In this document: positions 24,186 to 34,925 of the stretch, one piece after another
Layout: each line of letters starts with the position of its first letter
Numbering within the stretch: position 1 is the first letter of the stretch
Assembly: GCA_003049485.1 (NCBI GenBank)
Contig: PYST01000040.1
Span: forward strand, 116,754 to 180,753
Direction of reading: 5' to 3'
DNA: 64,000 nt
Source of the DNA: Ophioceras dolichostomum
Lineage: Eukaryota > Ascomycota > Sordariomycetes > Magnaporthales > Ophioceraceae
The notes under the pieces: model-generated
The model's input: only the letters and a program-made list of their open reading frames with translations
The model's database searches: none
What the model was told of the DNA's origin: nothing
Made by a program: the position numbers and the translations under genes

Positions 24186-25230
24186 CAGATGAGAAACATT
24201 ACAGTCCTTTCGGAGCGCATGGCTGCATGGGACAAGCCTTGCAGACCACGTTTATAAGCTGCCTTGCAATACTTACCACTCGGAGGGTTTGCCGTACAAT
24301 GGGGCGAAGAGCGCACGCTCGCGAGAGACTGACGACCACTTTATACGTAGGTATTGATATTCGATGTTTGTAATATGAAGTTTGTTAAAGGTGCTACACT
24401 AGTCGCTAATAGTACTGCACTAATCGCCAATTGTTGGAACCCGGCGGGGTGACGGCGCCCGTCAAAAGGAGTCCAGTAAGAGATGAGTTTCATCCTCATC
24501 GCGGACGAGTCGTGCGAAGGTGCAGACCGTTGACAAAAGGGAAATGGATCTCCCTTTGGTATCCTGTACGATAGCCTGCAGCTCATCTCCGCGTGGTCAT
24601 CATCAAGCATTCTCGTGATCTTGCCCAATCATCCCTTCCCACACAAACACGGTGGGCGGTTCATACAACATTGTCTGACTAAAGCTCAGCTCACCCTCAA
24701 TCCTCGCCCCTCCTCCTCCTCCCCACCGTCCTGTGTACAAAGTCCGCATGGTCGGTCGGTTGTCTGCGACGCAACCCTACCCGCTCCAACGTCAGCACAT
24801 CCTCCAACCAGGTCGAGTCGCCTCGCGTGCTGCATTGGGTTTATTGCGTTCGTGGTACTCACATGCATGATGGTGCGAGCTGCCGCTTCCCGCCCCCTTC
24901 CCCTCACTAACCCCTCAATAGGTACCGTAACTACCACCACCTACCGCTTAGCAGTCGAGAACTCAAATAGAGCCTCAGCACTCGGTTCAGATGTGGAGGG
25001 GGATGGATGGACAGATTTATTAGACCGAGCCGAGTGGGATGCATCTCGGTGACGGCTGGAGCCCCGGCAAGCACGGCTCGGCCTTTTGATGTTCCATTAT
25101 TGGCCTCGGATCCCTCACGGGGATGACATTTCGTCGCTCGGGACCGGACTTTCGGGGGACTCTGCATATTCCGTCGAAGAGAGGCGAGGGGAGGGCAGGT
25201 GAGGTCCCCTTGCTTCCGATGATCGAGCAT
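24186..25230. other. Intergenic, no supported gene
   Basis: About 1 kb between the repeat and the DUF3237 promoter. The plus frame 24615-25052 is open but low-complexity and has no recognisable domain, so it is left out. Confidence 0.45.
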
Positions 25231-25232
25231 GA

Positions 25233-25240
25233 TATAAAAA
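25233..25240 (+). promoter_or_regulatory. TATA box of the DUF3237 gene
   Basis: TATAAAAA, followed by a GC-rich stretch. It is about 375 bases before the ATG, a distance explained by a 5' UTR intron: GTGAGT at 25422 to CCCAG at 25596, with a CTAAC branch site about 15 bases before the acceptor. Confidence 0.5.
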
Positions 25241-25609
25241 GGGGCGTGGCAGGCATGCGACTCGCAAGGGGTTGGCCGGATGCCGTAGCAACAAACTGAG
25301 AAGGTTGTTGACTCGCACGCTCGGCGGCCCCCCTTTTTTGCAGCAGGTCTAGACCTTCTTCGCTTGAATCAACCCCGTCAGTGCTTTCCAACCTTAATTG
25401 CGTTCCCGCCCTGCCTTTGCGGTGAGTTCAAGTTGTTCTGCCCCTTGCATTCATCCCCTATGCGTCACCAGACTGGTCCCAAAAAGAACACCAGCCGATA
25501 GGCCGGCCGTTACTTGAAAATGGCTACTACAGGACAGATACAGCCGGCGCGCCCTGGAGACAGACACCGGCAACGAGACTAACTCTCTGTTCCCAGCAAG
25601 CCCCCCAAA

Positions 25610-26319
25610 ATGCTCGCCAATCTCGTCCTCCGCACCGCCGCGACCCTGGTGCTCCTCCTCCTCACTCCCACCGCCATCGCAGCGCCCGGGGCGGCCGAAG
25701 AAAACTCGGCCACCCTCATCGACGCCAGGGCCGCGCAGAAAACCCCCAGCCCTCCCGGCCTGGCCTACCTGTACACCGTCAACATCGTCGCCGGCAACCT
25801 GACCGACCTCGGCACCGGGCCGCACGGCACGCGGTTCGCGGTCCCGATCCTGGGCGGGAGCTTCGCCGGCCCGCGCCTCAGGGGCAAGCTGCTGCCGCTC
25901 GGGGGCGACTGGGGCCTGGTGGACAGCAACGGCGTCGTGTACCCGGACGTGCGCCAGACGTTCCAGACGGACGACGGGGAGACGTTCCAGGTGTGGGAAA
26001 CGGGCGTGTCGCAGGCGGACGGGACGGCGCATGTGAGGCTCACGTTCGAGACGGGGAGCCAGCGGTACTACTGGCTGAATGGAGTGGTTGGGGTGGGGGT
26101 TTTGAAGAGGTTGAGCGATACGCAGATTAGTATTGATGCGTGGCAGGTGAGTTCGACACCTGGTACCTTGTGAGATTTCGTGGCAAGACGACTGGACGGA
26201 GGGACGGCACTGATCTCCCGATGGCCTTCGGACGGCTCAGCACTCTTCCCCCGTTGCCCGAGAAAGAAAGCCCTGGCTGACTCTTTGATTTTGCACAGCT
26301 CACCGCGCCTAAACCGTAG
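25610..26319 (+). CDS. Secreted DUF3237-family protein
   Basis: Two exons, 25610-26146 and 26299-26319; the intron (GTGAGT..TTGCACAG, 152 nt) keeps phase 0 and the short last exon adds LTAPKP before TAG, giving 185 residues. Residues 1-24 are a signal peptide ending AIAAP. The rest is a DUF3237 domain: LAYLYTVNI near 50, GTRFAVPILGGSFAGP near 77-92, GDWGLVD, QTDDGETF, and the closing FETGSQRYYWLN..G.GVL and ISIDAWQL blocks. The length is normal for the family, a small beta-barrel whose biochemical role is not established. Most bacterial members lack a signal; here export is clear. The exon 2 choice restores the usual family end, where read-through would give an odd tail. Confidence 0.85.
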
Positions 26320-27115
26320 GCGGCTCATAGGGATCGTCGATGGCTCTAGTAGGCTGCTCTCAGCGTCGTGGCGGCGGGGGAGCCTGGCTGGTTCAATACC
26401 TTCACGAGAAAGGGAGGCGAGGCTACTTTCGCCAGCTTTCACGACCTAATTAGTCTTTTATCTTAACGCAGCATGATCTATAGTGAGATCCGATTCTGCA
26501 TTATACAACAACAAACTTGCATCTACTTATCGATAGTGCTGTCCATATAATGCTGTCCATATTCCAGTGAGATGATGAGAGCAACGTTGGTCCGATGAAC
26601 GATGCGACCTCTTGGCGAGATTCCGAATGGATCGGTCCGCAGCGGCGAGAAGAGTGAGCACATCAGTCAGCGACATCGAGATATGCATGAACACAGAAGT
26701 CCGAAATAGGAGTTGATCTTCGGCTACAGGAGTCACTGTGAACCGACATGCAGCTCTTATGCCGGGCCGCCCCGCCGCAACGGCGGCCATGTATCTCATC
26801 TGGGAACTGTCCCATGGATCGGGTACCCTGCGGCACTTGGACATATATACGATGCCTGCAGCATGCGGACCCCGTATCTTGGATACCAAGAGAACAAAAC
26901 CCTATAAGAGAAAATGTGGTGCTGAATCATGACTTTCACCTCAGGCTAGCGCATTGTCTATTTTGTCTATTAGTATCATGGAGACGAGCACTGGCAGTCA
27001 GTACGGAACCAGGGGATATTAAACTGGGCGCCTCCCACAGCCGAGCGGGACTTTTACACATATGGAAGCCTTACATTCAGACATATACGAGAACTCATCT
27101 TGTCTTATCCAAAAC
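26320..27115. other. Intergenic, no supported gene
   Basis: About 800 bases between two plus-strand secreted-protein genes. I see no TATA box I would assign and no coding frame that stands out. Confidence 0.45.
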
Positions 27116-27676
27116 ATGTTTCTATCATCTCCCCTCTCCCTGGCAGCGGCGATCCCAGCCGTCGTCCAACTCTTCTCCCAGACTCCCGGCGTCGCCGCCC
27201 AGCTCAACCCGACCACGACCCCAAGCCTCAACATAACCGCCATATCCGCCTCCAACGGCTCCTCCACCCTCGAGTGCTGGCAGTTCGGCCCCTTCGTCTC
27301 CTCGTCCGTTCCCGGCGTCTCGGGAGCCTTGGGTCTGTTCCTCGGCAGTGCCGCCAACGCCACTTACACCGTGATCCCGGCCCGGTTCGACGGCGGGCTG
27401 CACAACGCGCCGGCGCGGCAGTTCGTGCTTTTCGTGTCTGGCCTGATCCACATCACGCTGCCGGACAGGGGCGATGACGCGTGGATACAGGGCGGAAAGT
27501 ACGGTTTGGTCCTCGCGGCGGACACGCGAGATGTCTCCGCGCTGGGGCATAGGACCGAGTACCCCTCGGCCGCGGACACGGTGGCGCTGCAGGTGCCGAT
27601 TGGGGAGAGGGAGTTTGAGGGCTATGTGGTGCTTCATGGTGGTGCTTGTACGGAGGGGGAGATGGCTGGGTTGTGA
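27116..27676 (+). CDS. Conserved small secreted protein, cupin-like
   Basis: Single exon, 186 residues from the ATG at 27116. The frame is open to an earlier ATG at 27062, but the internal start gives a clean signal peptide (MFLSSPLSLAAAIPAVVQLF). The mature part carries LNITAISASNGSSTLECWQF, then PGVSGA, ANATYTVIPARFDGGLHNAP and VVLHGGAC. I recall this pattern from a widespread, uncharacterised ascomycete family of small secreted proteins with a cupin-like barrel; this is from memory and not a search. Two cysteines (in ECWQF and GGAC) may form one disulfide, and two or three N-glycosylation sites are visible. No enzyme role can be assigned. Confidence 0.75.
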   Translation: MFLSSPLSLAAAIPAVVQLFSQTPGVAAQLNPTTTPSLNITAISASNGSSTLECWQFGPFVSSSVPGVSGALGLFLGSAANATYTVIPARFDGGLHNAPARQFVLFVSGLIHITLPDRGDDAWIQGGKYGLVLAADTRDVSALGHRTEYPSAADTVALQVPIGEREFEGYVVLHGGACTEGEMAGL

Positions 27677-28391
27677 GGAGATGGTCGCAAGGGGATGTGA
27701 GGTCATGTAACTGGCCGACGGCCGAGATGGACTCGTGTATCAAGATTAGCCGGAGCAAACCGCGATCAAGCGAGGGGAGCAGAACAGAAAGAAAAGGGGG
27801 AATCTTTCCAGAAAAATAGGATACTAAGCAGCGCCGGACGATGGGCAAGGGTGAGGAGAATATCGAGGGCAAAAGATACTTCGTATTGAACAGTTTCACT
27901 AACCTTGATGAAAACCTCTCAAGTACGCGTGAATGCCACAAGTTGTATTGAGTCACCTCTAGTTTGATTTTTCTTCGATTCGGAAGATAAATTAGGAAGG
28001 CTCAAACGACGACGCTGGAGCGCCAGTATTCAAGGCGGTCCTTGTGCTCCAAGCCGCCGTCCAGCGTCCAACTCTCAACAACCTGAGGGCACCAGGATTA
28101 TCATACAGCATTTTATATCAAGAAAAGCCCGCTTGACACAGGTCAGTGCATCAAAGTCATGATGAGAGGTTAGTAGATCCGTCTCACGGAGAAGGGTGAA
28201 GTATCTGGACTAACTAAGAGACCCTCACCAAGCCGTGGAGTTGGGACGCCGAGCAGATCCGGGACAGTGCGTGGGGGAAGGCCATGAGTGAGGGCCGATA
28301 GAGGAGGCGGTGGGGTCAAAGTGGCGAAGGAGGGGACGATCGTACCTGATTCACTTGCACCCAACTGGCACTAGATGGTGTGGAGCCAGGG
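27677..28391. other. Intergenic between convergent genes
   Basis: About 700 bases between the 3' ends of the plus-strand secreted protein and the minus-strand pseudogene. No gene, repeat or RNA seen. Confidence 0.45.
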
Positions 28392-29492
28392 TTACCTGGT
28401 CGGGGGCGTCGCTCGGTGATGCCGGCAGCGCCTCGCGCTCTGATCCAGCATGTGGCGCTGAGCCCTCTGATGGGCACCTTCCAGCAGATTGACGAGGACG
28501 AGGGGGAGAGATGCTGAAGCGGCGGTATGTTGTCAGGCCAGTTGATTCATGAGATGGCGAGAAAAGCAGGATGGAGGATATCAAAGATGATGGCTTACAT
28601 ATTGCGAGGATGCAAGTCGCGATGGCACAGCCGGTCTGCACGGCGACCTGGATCTCCGCCCCAAAGTGAAGAAGGAAGACCAGAACCCAGCCCAGCGCGG
28701 CGCCGATGATGAGGGCAAGGGGAGGTAGCGAGACAGCCATCATCGCCTTGGCGTCCCAGGCGCTGGTGAAGTTGAGGGCGAAGGTCTTGGGCAGGCCGAC
28801 CGGAGTGAGCACGTTCTTGGACTTGAGCCCCTCGACCATGTCCTTGCCTTCGAGGTCGTCGGTGTTCATAAGGTGGTAGATCGAGTGGCCTTTGGCGTCA
28901 CGGCCTAATCGAAATCGCTGGACCAGTGGCCAGCCGCAGGGTGGTCGTGTCCGGTAACCTACAGGAAGAGAGAGTATCGCATTGTCAGCTCTCGTCAGTT
29001 GTTAGATGAAAGAGTATCTAGGTGATCTGCTGAGCATGCAGTAGGAGTACTACCTTCACAATTTCCAAATGGTCCAAGTTCTTGACCTTGAAAAGGCCGA
29101 AGAAGCCCTTCTCTGCCCTTTTAAATCGATAGAAGCACATCAGGCGGTCCATGAGCTCTTGGTCGTCGACGTCCATGCCGGCGGGCACATCAAAAGGCTC
29201 CACGCCGTTGATGAATGCGACGATAGAGAGTGCCTTCAGCTGTGTTCCATCCGCAGGAGGCTGGCAATTGCTATCGCCCTTACGGTAAAGAGCCTCCACA
29301 TCAAAGACATCACAGGAGGTTCACGAAGAAAAACGGCGTAAGGAGGAGCGTGGAAGCTACGAGTATGAGAGTCCGATATAGAATCAGTCTCCTCCACCCC
29401 CAGTCCTCGGCGAGGACCGACGGTGGAAGAACCGGGATAGGCCGTTAGAGTCGCTTCTCGGCCTTTTCGAAGGCGTAGGGGCTGAAGGGCAT
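28392..29492 (-). pseudogene. Decayed membrane-protein gene
   Basis: Pieces of a coherent protein lie in order on the minus strand but in different frames. From an ATG at 29492: MPFSPYAFEKAEKRL, then an in-frame TAA. The same frame resumes with a membrane segment (LILVASTLLLTPFFFVNLL) and then stops at TGA. One base over, DVEALYRKGDSNCQPP leads into a soluble stretch to about 29061. After a good intron (29060 to about 28963), a segment with LGRDAKGHSIYHLMNTDDLEGKD and two membrane helices (28900-28617) sits in a phase that does not match the preceding exon. A last exon may end at TAA 28392-28394. One nonsense codon, one shift and one phase clash together suggest decay; I cannot exclude sequencing errors or an unusual exon set. 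I do not recognise the family. Confidence 0.5.
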
Positions 29493-30809
29493 TGCCACTT
29501 CGAGGGGCGGGAGCGTGCAGGAGGTGGTTGCATCCAGGGGGTATGAAAGAATAGAAACTCGGTCCTCTTTTCGCCAAAAAGACTGCCTTGTTACCGCCGC
29601 GCTGAAAAGCTGTGCAGCTTCTGCGACTCCGAGTCGTCATTCACCACTGAATTCGATAGCAAATCTTCGACGATGCCGTTCAAGGTCTACTAAGCTTATC
29701 TAAGCCGTCGCCCTGATGAATGGCTCATTGGCTGGCACTTGTACGGTAGTGCGGTAGGTACTTACCCAGATCCCAGATCTAAAACATACTACGCTTAAGA
29801 TCAGAAAATAGCAATCATCCGCAAGTTGGACGTAACAGCACAGCGCACCCGCGCTTGGATAAAAGAGTCTCAAACGAAAGATGGAGGTTCTGAAAGACTG
29901 CAGTGTACCCTCAGTAGGGGGGTGTGGGCGGGGTGATGGAGGGGAGCACGCATCATCCTGGACTTGCGTGAGAGGCTCTGTCCCCCTTTTTACAGGTCGT
30001 ACAGCCGTTAACCGCAGCCCAGTTGCATGAACAGACGCCAACATGCATATGCCGGCGGTAACAACTCAGAAAATCTCAACCTCCAAACCAGATCTGGGTC
30101 GCCGCCATAACTTCCTACCCGGAACTGCTGAAAAACAGGCTCAACAACATTTTGGGGGCCGTTCGGGGGTCCTCAGCTGAGGTGCCCTTTCCCAGGCTAA
30201 GACTTCGACGGTGCACCCACGCCACTCATCCGCAAGCGACAAGCGCGCCCTCGTATGCGTATGACAGCTGCAGATTCATGGGACCTCCGGCGACAGATGA
30301 AAAAAAATCTATACGGCTGCCTCCGTCCTGTTTCAATTTAGAGAGTAACGTAACCCCACGGCCCTTGTTTCTTGCTAAGAGAGCAGTTGGAGCCCGCTAA
30401 AGAGTTCGGCACGTTGTATCACTAGTAACACGGCAAAGGACTCCAACCACATCGTACATGAGATACTGCTAGAGAGCTGGGATAGACAAGAGGCCAAAAA
30501 TATCTTCAACTTCACCTTCACGAATACTAATGACGCCCATGGTAGATCCCGCCCCAGATTGCCCGATGGAAACGCCGAGCGGACACAACATCACCAAGAA
30601 CTACATCAAGGACTACTTCTAGCAAACGTGACAGTAGGGGAGGCCCGTTTGACCACTAAATCCACACAGTCCCTTTCCTCACCATGCTACCACCCTTACA
30701 ATCATCTCCTTACCTTGCCCGATCCCACAAACTAGCATGCATACCTAGGCGAGGTAGCACGCGGCGGGTAAACGGTCAAAATTACTAGCAGCAACCAGCC
30801 TCACCACCA
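29493..30809. other. Intergenic, no supported gene
   Basis: About 1.3 kb with only short, overlapping, unconvincing frames. I see no repeat or RNA gene. Confidence 0.45.
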
Positions 30810-31055
30810 CTAGTTCCCCGTAGCTGAGCCGTTGCCGGAGTTCGAGCCGCTCGTCGACCCATAAGACATGGGCGGGAACGACACGTACCCGCTAGAGCTG
30901 CCGCCGCCGCCGCCGTTCCCTGGGGAGCTGCCTCCGCCGTTGCCGCCGTTGCTGCCGCCGCCGCCACCGGAGCCGCCGCCCTGGTTGTCGTCGTTGTCGC
31001 CGCCGCCGTGGCTCAATCCCGGGCTCCCACCAAAGCAGCTGCTGCATGAAGACAT
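30810..31055 (-). CDS. Glycine-rich small protein with Cys-containing start
   Basis: Single exon, 81 residues. It opens MSSCSSCFGGSPGLSHGGGD and continues as Gly/Ser/Asn low complexity to a SGNGSATGN end. There is no signal peptide and no known domain. Support for a real gene comes from a TATATAAA box on the same strand (31258-31265), about 200 bases before the ATG. The opposite strand reads as a Pro-rich frame, which is only the antisense of the Gly codons. The CSSC motif could bind metal or be acylated, but nothing in the sequence decides this. Confidence 0.5.
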   Translation of the reverse strand: MSSCSSCFGGSPGLSHGGGDNDDNQGGGSGGGGGSNGGNGGGSSPGNGGGGGSSSGYVSFPPMSYGSTSGSNSGNGSATGN

Positions 31056-31257
31056 AATTTGTGTTGTAATCTGAGGGAGGTTTTAGGACTTAAGTTGGAA
31101 CAGATCGGAGTTCGGGCTGGTAGTAGGTAGTTGTTGCTCGTTGCATTTGGAGCTTTTTGTTGATTAAGAGTGCATACAAGTTAAGCCGGGTTGTGAGAAT
31201 GGAGCAAGGAACATGGTTTCAGGGAAGGAGAGAGAATTGGAGACGTAGAACTAAGGA

Positions 31258-31265
31258 TTTATATA
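31258..31265 (-). promoter_or_regulatory. TATA box of the glycine-rich gene
   Basis: TATATAAA read on the minus strand, about 200 bases upstream of the ATG at 31055. The same octamer stands before the six-cysteine gene at 58733-58740. Confidence 0.45.
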
Positions 31266-33614
31266 GGGAAAATCTGAAGGGCAGCGTCGTGATTCATTGA
31301 GAGTCGAGGGCATCGATAACTCAAGATTCTCGACCAACAACCTTGATCGAAGGGTGAGCAGGAAAAAGAAATTCCATTGTTTGTGCTTCCCTCCAGTTAT
31401 GCTCTAGCTCAAATCTGTTCCTACAACCCCATCTGAAGAACTCTCTCTCGTCATTGTCTCTCCCGACCTGGCCTCGACCCAAACCCGACAGTTGACATGG
31501 CCGGGGCGGGCCATGAGTGAGGGATACTAGAAGTCGAACATGCCCTTGACACATACGTGAGAGCTCACCGGAGAGCATCTCACCCATAGTCGACTCATTG
31601 ACGCAGCGAACTATCCCACCTGCGTCGTAGTCGTTGAAAGTTGCCAACTCCTTGCTAGTATCAGTGGCGTTACCCCTGAATGCACCACGTGACTCTCACG
31701 TGACATCCCTCCGGATCACCACACGCGGGCTGCTTGGCCGACTTGAAGTTGCCCGCACCAAACGAGAAACCAAGCCCCCCAAGCGAAAGCAGACTCCGGA
31801 CTGATCCAAGATCCCGCCCATCTAGATGCTGCCTCCCGCACTAGACTAGCACGCTCAGATCGCGGAATTAGGGGGGAAAGGAACTAGGTCGGGTCTCCTC
31901 AGGTACCAAGGCATGCAGTCATACGTGCCGTCCACCCGTCCCGTGCATTGCTGGGCGCGCAACCGACCGATAGAGCGGCTGCTTTGCGAGGTGTGATTTT
32001 TGCGGCTTGTTTGCAGGACTTGGCTGCGTTAGGGCCATCAGATAAGGTAAATTCCGACCACTTCAACGGGTGATCCGAGTCATTTTTCTCAGTCCAGGTC
32101 CTGTTCGCCGAGGACTCCTCTTTTCCTCGCGGCCGAAGTCCGTTGGGGATGCGTATGTCGTGTACAGATTTGCTTGACCCGCCTGGTGGTACGGAGTGTG
32201 CTTGCCTGCTCTGATAATGATTGGCTCATCATCATCATCAGTGGTAATTCTCAGTCAGTTCTATCATCGGGATTCGGCTATTCCGCAACGCACCACCGTA
32301 CCTAGCGTCTAGTTCATCGCTTCTAGCAACGCGCCGTTTGAGGTCTGTTTATAGAACAAAGCTACAAATCAGCTAGTGGATGGGTCTCTAAATCACCGAG
32401 CTACTATTAGCCACAGATTCCCTGGCCAAAGAAAAGCCAGTGTCGGAAACTCGTGAAGTCACGGACGCGCGTTAGCTCGAAGGAGCGCTACCGGCCTCCG
32501 AATAATAACGACTTACAACGCACAAGCAAGACGCAGGTGCCATTCGAGGAGGTGATAGTCGTGGGCGATGGAAGGAAGCGAGGTACACCGCGCTTGAGCG
32601 TCAAAGCATGCGTGCGTGTCAGCACACCATGCTCGCTCTCCCAGGAAATAGCCCACCGCATTCCCGTTTGGGACGCATCCATCCGATGTCCGGCGGACAC
32701 TTGAGAGTTCCGCATGGGGCTTTCAGGGGGAGGAATTGAGACCGGACGGTGCAAAGGGTAGAGTCAGGGGTCGCGTGAGAGGCTGGTGGTGGCTGTTACT
32801 AATGCAAGAGGTACGAAGTATCCTCTGCTGGGTCGGGTCGATGAAGCAGAAGAAAAACATCGGGTTAAACTGTCCGTTCGACCACGATGCGGCTCGGTCA
32901 CCGGCCGCCATGGCGGTTTTGCTGTTGAGTTGAGAGATGCGCAGAAACGGTACCCAGTCACTGTGTGGGTAGGCTGTGGATGGATGACTCTTGGACAAAC
33001 TGACTGACTGACTGACTGACTGAGAGTGATGATGCTTTTGCAAAGAAACATCAGTCGTGGCGTTATATCATAGCACCACCCTTCTTTGGCCGTGTGGCCA
33101 CATATTGACTCCACGGTCTAGAAGGCAGCCGGCGTCGACAGTCACGACAGACTTGAAGCGGTAGAAGTGAGGTGTGTGAATTTGCAGATTTGTCATTTAA
33201 AACCAGAGAGGGGATATCCCGTCCTCCTCACGGTACTGTATGTATGTTATGGTATGTTTCGTGCCTACAATGTTGTAGTAGAAGCCGTGGTAATCATGGT
33301 ATCCAATTGCCGAGCTGCCTCGCCCTATGAGCCACGGCCACAAGATATATCAAAATGTGTTAAGAAATGACGGACAAGAAATCTCCAAAAAAAAAAAAAT
33401 CCAACCCAGAGAAAGAAAGACAGTAAACAACTCCTATTCCATAGACACGTAAGACGAATAACAAAAAAAAGGGTAGATGAGAGGAACGAAGAAAGGAGAA
33501 ACACCTTACTAGATGACGCCGCTGATGAACACCGCAAAGGAAACACTCCCCCGTTCGTCTACCACACACACAAACTAACACCCAGGTCTACTCAAAACTT
33601 AATTTCACCTGCCT
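31266..33614. other. Intergenic, no supported gene
   Basis: About 2.3 kb. The minus frame 31321-31647 (MATFNDYDAGG...) starts plausibly but shows no domain. A (TGAC)n microsatellite lies at 33001-33023. A-rich runs occur at 33388-33400 and 33460-33470, near the 3' end of the GT32 gene. Confidence 0.45.
33001..33023. repeat. (TGAC)n microsatellite
   Basis: Five tandem TGAC units followed by TGA. It lies in non-coding DNA. Confidence 0.9.
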
Positions 33615-34925
33615 TCAAAATTGCCTCGCCGCGATCCTCTTCTGCTGCTCCTCGGCGCTAAGCGACTTGAACTCAGCGACGTCCTTGTCCCACTTGGCCA
33701 CGCAGAACGGGTCCCAGTTGCACCTCTCGACCTCGCCGTACGCCGGGTGGCTGAAGCGCGGGTGCCGGCTCGGCCAGTTGGACGCGTGGTAGTGGTGCTT
33801 GACGAGCGCGCCGCGGGCGTTGTGATTTCCCGAGTCGGAGTGGCCCTGCCCCGCCGCGAAGGCCTCGACGTCCAGCACCAGGATGCGGCTGACGACCTTC
33901 GACTCGTCAAGGTCGTGGAAGTCGTCCCAAGTGATCTGGTGGCCGCCTCCCCCTTCCTTCCGCTTGTTCATGTCCTCGAGCACGGCCTGCGTGAAGGCCG
34001 ACGGTCCCGTCCCCGAGATGACCTTGTCGAAGTCGAGCTGGACCTCGGACACGGGGACCCCCTGCTCGTCGGCGACGTCGTTGAGCCAGCTCATGATGTT
34101 CTCGATCAGGTGCAGCATGACGGGCAGGCGAGGCTTCGCCATGAAGGTCCACTGGCAGAAGGACTGGGACTTGGAGCCCAGGATCGGGTGGTCCTTGAAC
34201 TGCGGCTGGTCGATCTCCACGCCGATCACCAAGTCGACGTCGCGCTCGTCGTAGCGCTCGGGTAAGAATCGGTGGACGGGCCTGAGGGCCTCGACGTCGA
34301 TGTCGGCATAGACGCCGCCCTCGGCGTACATAATCATGTAGCGCAGCAGGTCGGCCTTGACGATGGTGGCGTTGACGTTGCGGTACACGTCCACCACGTC
34401 GGGCCGGTCGAAGCCATCGGGCCCGAAGTGGTGCTCCACGTACGCCAGGTCGTTGTCGTCCGTCAGCACCTCGTACCGGTAGTCCGGGTTGCGCGCCGTC
34501 CACGTGCGCGCCGTGATGGAGTCGCGCTCGGCGAACGAGAGCGGATCGACCTTCCACGTCTGCCAGATCTTGCGGGGGAACCTCTCGGGCACCACCCTTT
34601 GGTTCGCCGCTAATGAAGAAGAAGATGATGAGGAAGATGAACCGCCCTTGCGGTTGAGGTCCTTGTAGGCTTCGCGCCGGACCGCTATCCTACTCCGCCT
34701 GGCGGGCACGCCGACGCCGAACATGTCGGCGTTGAGGATGAGGAGGATGAGGCAGAGCCCCACCAGGTAGAGCGGGAGGGACCTTCGTATTTGCGTCGGC
34801 AGCCGGTGCCTGAGGCTGATTGTGGGCGTGGCGATCGCCATCTTGGGAGATAGCGGAGACAATGGCGAGCCCAGTAACCTGGGAGATCCCATCCTGTCCT
34901 GAGGCTTGCTCAGAGGCGTCTGCAA
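33615..34925 (-). CDS. Och1-like GT32 alpha-1,6-mannosyltransferase
   Basis: Single exon, 436 residues, a usual length for the family. It is a type II Golgi protein: a basic cytosolic tail of about 50 residues, one membrane anchor at about 51-66 (PLYLVGLCLILLILNA), a stem with nine serines in a row near 96-104, then the catalytic domain. The domain starts with PRKIWQTWK (117-125) and carries KADLLRYMIMYAEGGVYADIDVE, in which DID near 208-210 is the metal and GDP-mannose binding DxD motif of GT32. Och1-type enzymes add the first alpha-1,6-mannose of the N-glycan outer chain in the early Golgi. Fungi carry several paralogues (Och1, Hoc1 and others), and I cannot choose between them, so no symbol is given. 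A long CT/GA-rich upstream stretch suggests a long 5' leader. Confidence 0.88.
   Translation of the reverse strand: MQTPLSKPQDRMGSPRLLGSPLSPLSPKMAIATPTISLRHRLPTQIRRSLPLYLVGLCLILLILNADMFGVGVPARRSRIAVRREAYKDLNRKGGSSSSSSSSSLAANQRVVPERFPRKIWQTWKVDPLSFAERDSITARTWTARNPDYRYEVLTDDNDLAYVEHHFGPDGFDRPDVVDVYRNVNATIVKADLLRYMIMYAEGGVYADIDVEALRPVHRFLPERYDERDVDLVIGVEIDQPQFKDHPILGSKSQSFCQWTFMAKPRLPVMLHLIENIMSWLNDVADEQGVPVSEVQLDFDKVISGTGPSAFTQAVLEDMNKRKEGGGGHQITWDDFHDLDESKVVSRILVLDVEAFAAGQGHSDSGNHNARGALVKHHYHASNWPSRHPRFSHPAYGEVERCNWDPFCVAKWDKDVAEFKSLSAEEQQKRIAARQF

Noticed and set aside
31321..31647. 108-codon minus-strand frame (MATFNDYDAGG...)
   Set aside because: Plausible start, but no domain and no clear splice structure; not enough to call a gene.
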